This document shows positions 62,463 to 64,000 of a stretch of DNA of 64,000 nucleotides, piece after piece. The DNA is taken from assembly GCA_027488735.1 (NCBI GenBank), contig JAIYBB010000012.1, positions 124,001-188,000 of the forward strand, read 5' to 3'. The DNA is from Comamonadaceae bacterium. GTDB taxonomy: Bacteria; Pseudomonadota; Gammaproteobacteria; Burkholderiales; Burkholderiaceae_C. Position 1 is the stretch's first letter. Each line of letters opens with the position of its first letter. Below the pieces are notes generated by a model, which saw only the letters and a program-made list of their open reading frames with translations, was not told the DNA's origin and did no database searches. The position numbers and the translations under genes were made by a program.

Positions 62463-62499
62463 GTGTGAAGGCGATGCTCTACCACTGAGCTAACCACGC
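62463..62499 (-). pseudogene. tRNA-Val(CAC) 5' half, attR of island B
   Basis: The minus strand reads GCGTGGT, the D-arm GCTC-AGTGGTA-GAGC, the anticodon stem strand TCGCC and the loop up to the core, then runs into island DNA. It pairs perfectly with the 3' half at 32455-32500. It follows dnaQ on the same strand with 80 bases between, the usual chromosomal place. The original tRNA promoter is upstream and now transcribes a half gene into the island. Confidence 0.85.
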
Positions 62500-62578
62500 A
62501 ATAAATCCGTAAGCCGCATATTTTGACACAAATCCCGCTGCAACTAGAACGCAGGGCACCCGCGCTGCGGTTTGAAAT

Positions 62579-63295
62579 TCAAGCAACTGACTGATCAGCC
62601 GCTTGCCGCCAGACGGTTTTGCCGTTGCTGGCTTTGTCAATTTCATCCAGCAATTTTTCATGCGCAGCCATTTCCTCAGCAGTTGCGCGAATCACCGGCA
62701 GTTTGAAAGCGCTGTAGTCCATGCGTACTTGGTCTGTGCCATTGTTTGCGGCCTCATCTGCGTCTATCAATAGCGCGTCTTGGCCACGGGTTAAATGGAT
62801 ATACACATCAGCCAATAATTCTGCATCCAACAAACCTCCGTGAAACTTGCGTGCAGCATTACTTACCCCCAACCGTTCGCACAATGCATCCAGTGAATTG
62901 CGTTTGCCCGGGTACAACTCTTTGGCCATTGCCAAGGTATCCAGCACATTTTTCACATGCTCTTTGAACGCAGGTTTTTTGGTACGCGCCAATTCGGCAT
63001 TCAAAAAACCAACATCAAACGGGGCGTTATGAATGATGATTTCTGCATCCTTCACAAAGGCCAGAAACTCTTCGGCAACATTAGAAAAAAGAGGTTTGTC
63101 TTGTAAAAATTCATTGCTGATGCCATGCACTTTGATGGCGTCTTCATGGATATCACGCTGAGGGTTTAGGTAGCAATGGAAAGTGTTGCCGGTCAACTTG
63201 CGGTGGAGCAATTCCACACAACCGATTTCAATAATTCGGTCGCCTGCCTCGGGTGACAAACCAGTGGTTTCTGTGTCTAAAACAATTTGACGCAT
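62579..63295 (-). CDS. dnaQ: DNA polymerase III epsilon subunit (3'-5' exonuclease)
   Basis: A 238-residue DEDDh proofreading exonuclease of the replicase. ExoI motif is VLDTETTGLSPEAGDRI (Asp and Glu at residues 6 and 8), ExoII is IIHNAPFDVGFLNAEL, and ExoIII is KFHGGLLDAELLADVY (His and Asp). It binds the alpha and theta-like partners in the polymerase core. It is chromosomal; the tRNA-Val that follows it is the island target. Confidence 0.9.
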   Translation of the reverse strand: MRQIVLDTETTGLSPEAGDRIIEIGCVELLHRKLTGNTFHCYLNPQRDIHEDAIKVHGISNEFLQDKPLFSNVAEEFLAFVKDAEIIIHNAPFDVGFLNAELARTKKPAFKEHVKNVLDTLAMAKELYPGKRNSLDALCERLGVSNAARKFHGGLLDAELLADVYIHLTRGQDALLIDADEAANNGTDQVRMDYSAFKLPVIRATAEEMAAHEKLLDEIDKASNGKTVWRQAADQSVA

Positions 63296-63300
63296 ATTGC

Positions 63301-63639
63301 TTAATGGTTTTCTTTGGCGTGGTTGATGGTGTAGCGCGGAATCTCAATCACCAAGTCTTGCTGCGCGACCAGCGCCTGACAACCCAGACGCGAATTCGGC
63401 TCCAAGCCCCAAGCCTTGTCCAGCAAATCTTCTTCCTCTTCCAATGCTTCGTTCAAACTGGCCATGCCCTGGCGCACGATGACGTGGCAGGTGGTGCAAG
63501 CGCAGCTCATGTCGCAGGCGTGCTCGATGTTGATGCCGTTGTCCAGCAAAGCCTCGCAAATGCTGTTGCCCGGCAAGGTTTGAATCTCTTTGCCTTCAGG
63601 ACAAAGTTCGACGTGCGGAAGAATTTTGATGGTTGTCAT
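63301..63639 (-). CDS. fdx: ISC-type 2Fe-2S ferredoxin
   Basis: A 112-residue adrenodoxin-like ferredoxin of the iron-sulphur cluster assembly pathway. Cluster cysteines are in EHACDMSCACTTCHV and in LGCQALVAQQDLVIE. It supplies electrons during cluster assembly. Its ATG overlaps the hscA stop (TGATG), giving the usual hscA-fdx order of the isc operon; GTG 63642 is an alternative start one codon earlier. Confidence 0.9.
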   Translation of the reverse strand: MTTIKILPHVELCPEGKEIQTLPGNSICEALLDNGINIEHACDMSCACTTCHVIVRQGMASLNEALEEEEDLLDKAWGLEPNSRLGCQALVAQQDLVIEIPRYTINHAKENH

Positions 63640-64000
63640 CACATGGCCCCAATGTGTTTACCGGCCAGCGCTTTGCGTATGCCGTCGTTCATGCGGGCAG
63701 CGGCAAAGGCTTCGGTGCCTTTGGCCAATGCGTCTGTAGCCGCTTCAATCGTTGCCGGTGTGTCCAGCGTTTTCGCAGCCAGCACCTCTGCCATCAATGC
63801 GCGAATGGCTGCCGCCTCTTCAGTGGTCAGCAAATGTTCGTCTGCGTTCAACGCGCTTTGCGCGGCCAACCACATGCGGTCGGCCTCCAACCTGGCTTCT
63901 GCCAGACTGCGAGCGTTTTTGTCGAACTCGGCGGTATGGAAACTGTCTTGCAACATGGCGGCAATCTGATCATCCGACAAACCGTAGCTGGGCTTGACAT
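63639..64000 (-). CDS. hscA: Fe-S assembly chaperone HscA, C-terminal part only
   Basis: The window holds the last 120 codons. The sequence is the helical lid of an Hsp70-type chaperone: YGLSDDQIAAMLQDSF, then ARLEADRMWLAAQSAL and a long amphipathic helix end. HscA works with HscB to transfer clusters from IscU. Identification rests on this lid and on the fdx neighbour. The gene continues beyond the right end of the window. Confidence 0.85.
   Translation of the reverse strand, partial: VKPSYGLSDDQIAAMLQDSFHTAEFDKNARSLAEARLEADRMWLAAQSALNADEHLLTTEEAAAIRALMAEVLAAKTLDTPATIEAATDALAKGTEAFAAARMNDGIRKALAGKHIGAM

Larger units (their letters stand above)
32493..62470. mobile_element. Island B: 30-kb integrative element in tRNA-Val(CAC)
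   Basis: Direct repeats of GTGTGAAG at 32493-32500 and 62463-62470 flank the segment and separate the two halves of one tRNA gene. An integrase gene lies just inside the right end, and the 10-bp sequence GTAGTATAGT recurs inside both ends, as expected of integrase arm sites. Cargo is an arsenic operon, a plasmid/phage-like block, a large restriction-type operon, a HEPN module and an intact foreign tRNA-Val. No conjugation or capsid genes are seen, so it would need help to move between cells. Confidence 0.8.

Overview
The window looks like a chromosomal segment of a freshwater-type betaproteobacterium (Burkholderiales, probably Comamonadaceae). The support is the order hscA-fdx-dnaQ-tRNA-Val at the right end, the mix of GltS, DHOR and surface-adhesin E type proteins, a carotenoid desaturase gene, and codon use typical of that order. 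This is inferred from gene families and order; no genus can be fixed by reading alone.

Positions 1-24.8 kb are ordinary chromosome. They hold the 3' end of crtI with a two-gene ABC exporter, a HAD phosphatase, small membrane proteins, a 2OG-Fe dioxygenase, a TonB-dependent receptor, an OafA-like acyltransferase, and a light/oxidative-stress style cluster (TIGR03643 protein, DUF2256 protein, photolyase/cryptochrome, double-cupin ChrR-like protein). An M50 protease-DUF4399-adhesin E-DHOR operon, a Tat-type amidohydrolase, a quinone reductase and GltS follow.

Positions 24.8-62.5 kb are stacked mobile DNA at one tRNA-Val(CAC) gene that originally followed dnaQ. The gene is cut in its anticodon loop. 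Its 5' half lies at 62463-62499 and its 3' half at 32455-32500, with the same 8-bp core (GTGTGAAG) at both junctions. Joined, the halves fold as a complete tRNA. A second, decayed 3' half at 24815-24860 marks an older insertion. Island A (about 24.86-32.45 kb) carries a NERD-helicase, a truncated phosphorothioation-associated methyltransferase, a macro-domain protein, a SprT-like protease, a VWA protein, a WYL regulator and a small Ser/Thr/Gly-repeat protein. Island B (32.5-62.47 kb) carries an integrase and, unusually, its own intact tRNA-Val(CAC) of different sequence, which presumably replaces the gene it breaks.

Island B has four blocks. The first is two unrecognised genes and an arsenic operon (arsR, thioredoxin-type arsC, aqpS, glutaredoxin-type arsC, arsH, hydrolase). 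The second is a plasmid/phage-like block with DUF6641 and DUF6876 proteins, a protein with family-A polymerase-like motifs, and shared promoter repeats. The third is a large minus-strand defence operon: BrxR-like WYL regulator, PLD/SNF2 helicase, DUF4391 protein, two tandem type III methyltransferases with different recognition regions, a type III Res subunit and a NucS-like nuclease. The fourth, read divergently from the third, is a second copy of the small repeat protein, a HEPN protein and a nuclease-like partner, then an unrecognised module and the integrase. Two copies of a roughly 190-240 bp non-coding repeat lie next to the two tyrosine recombinases. Each has a 73-nt stem-closed element followed by a related 30-31 codon micro-ORF.

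Positions 62.5-64 kb return to chromosome: dnaQ, fdx and the end of hscA.
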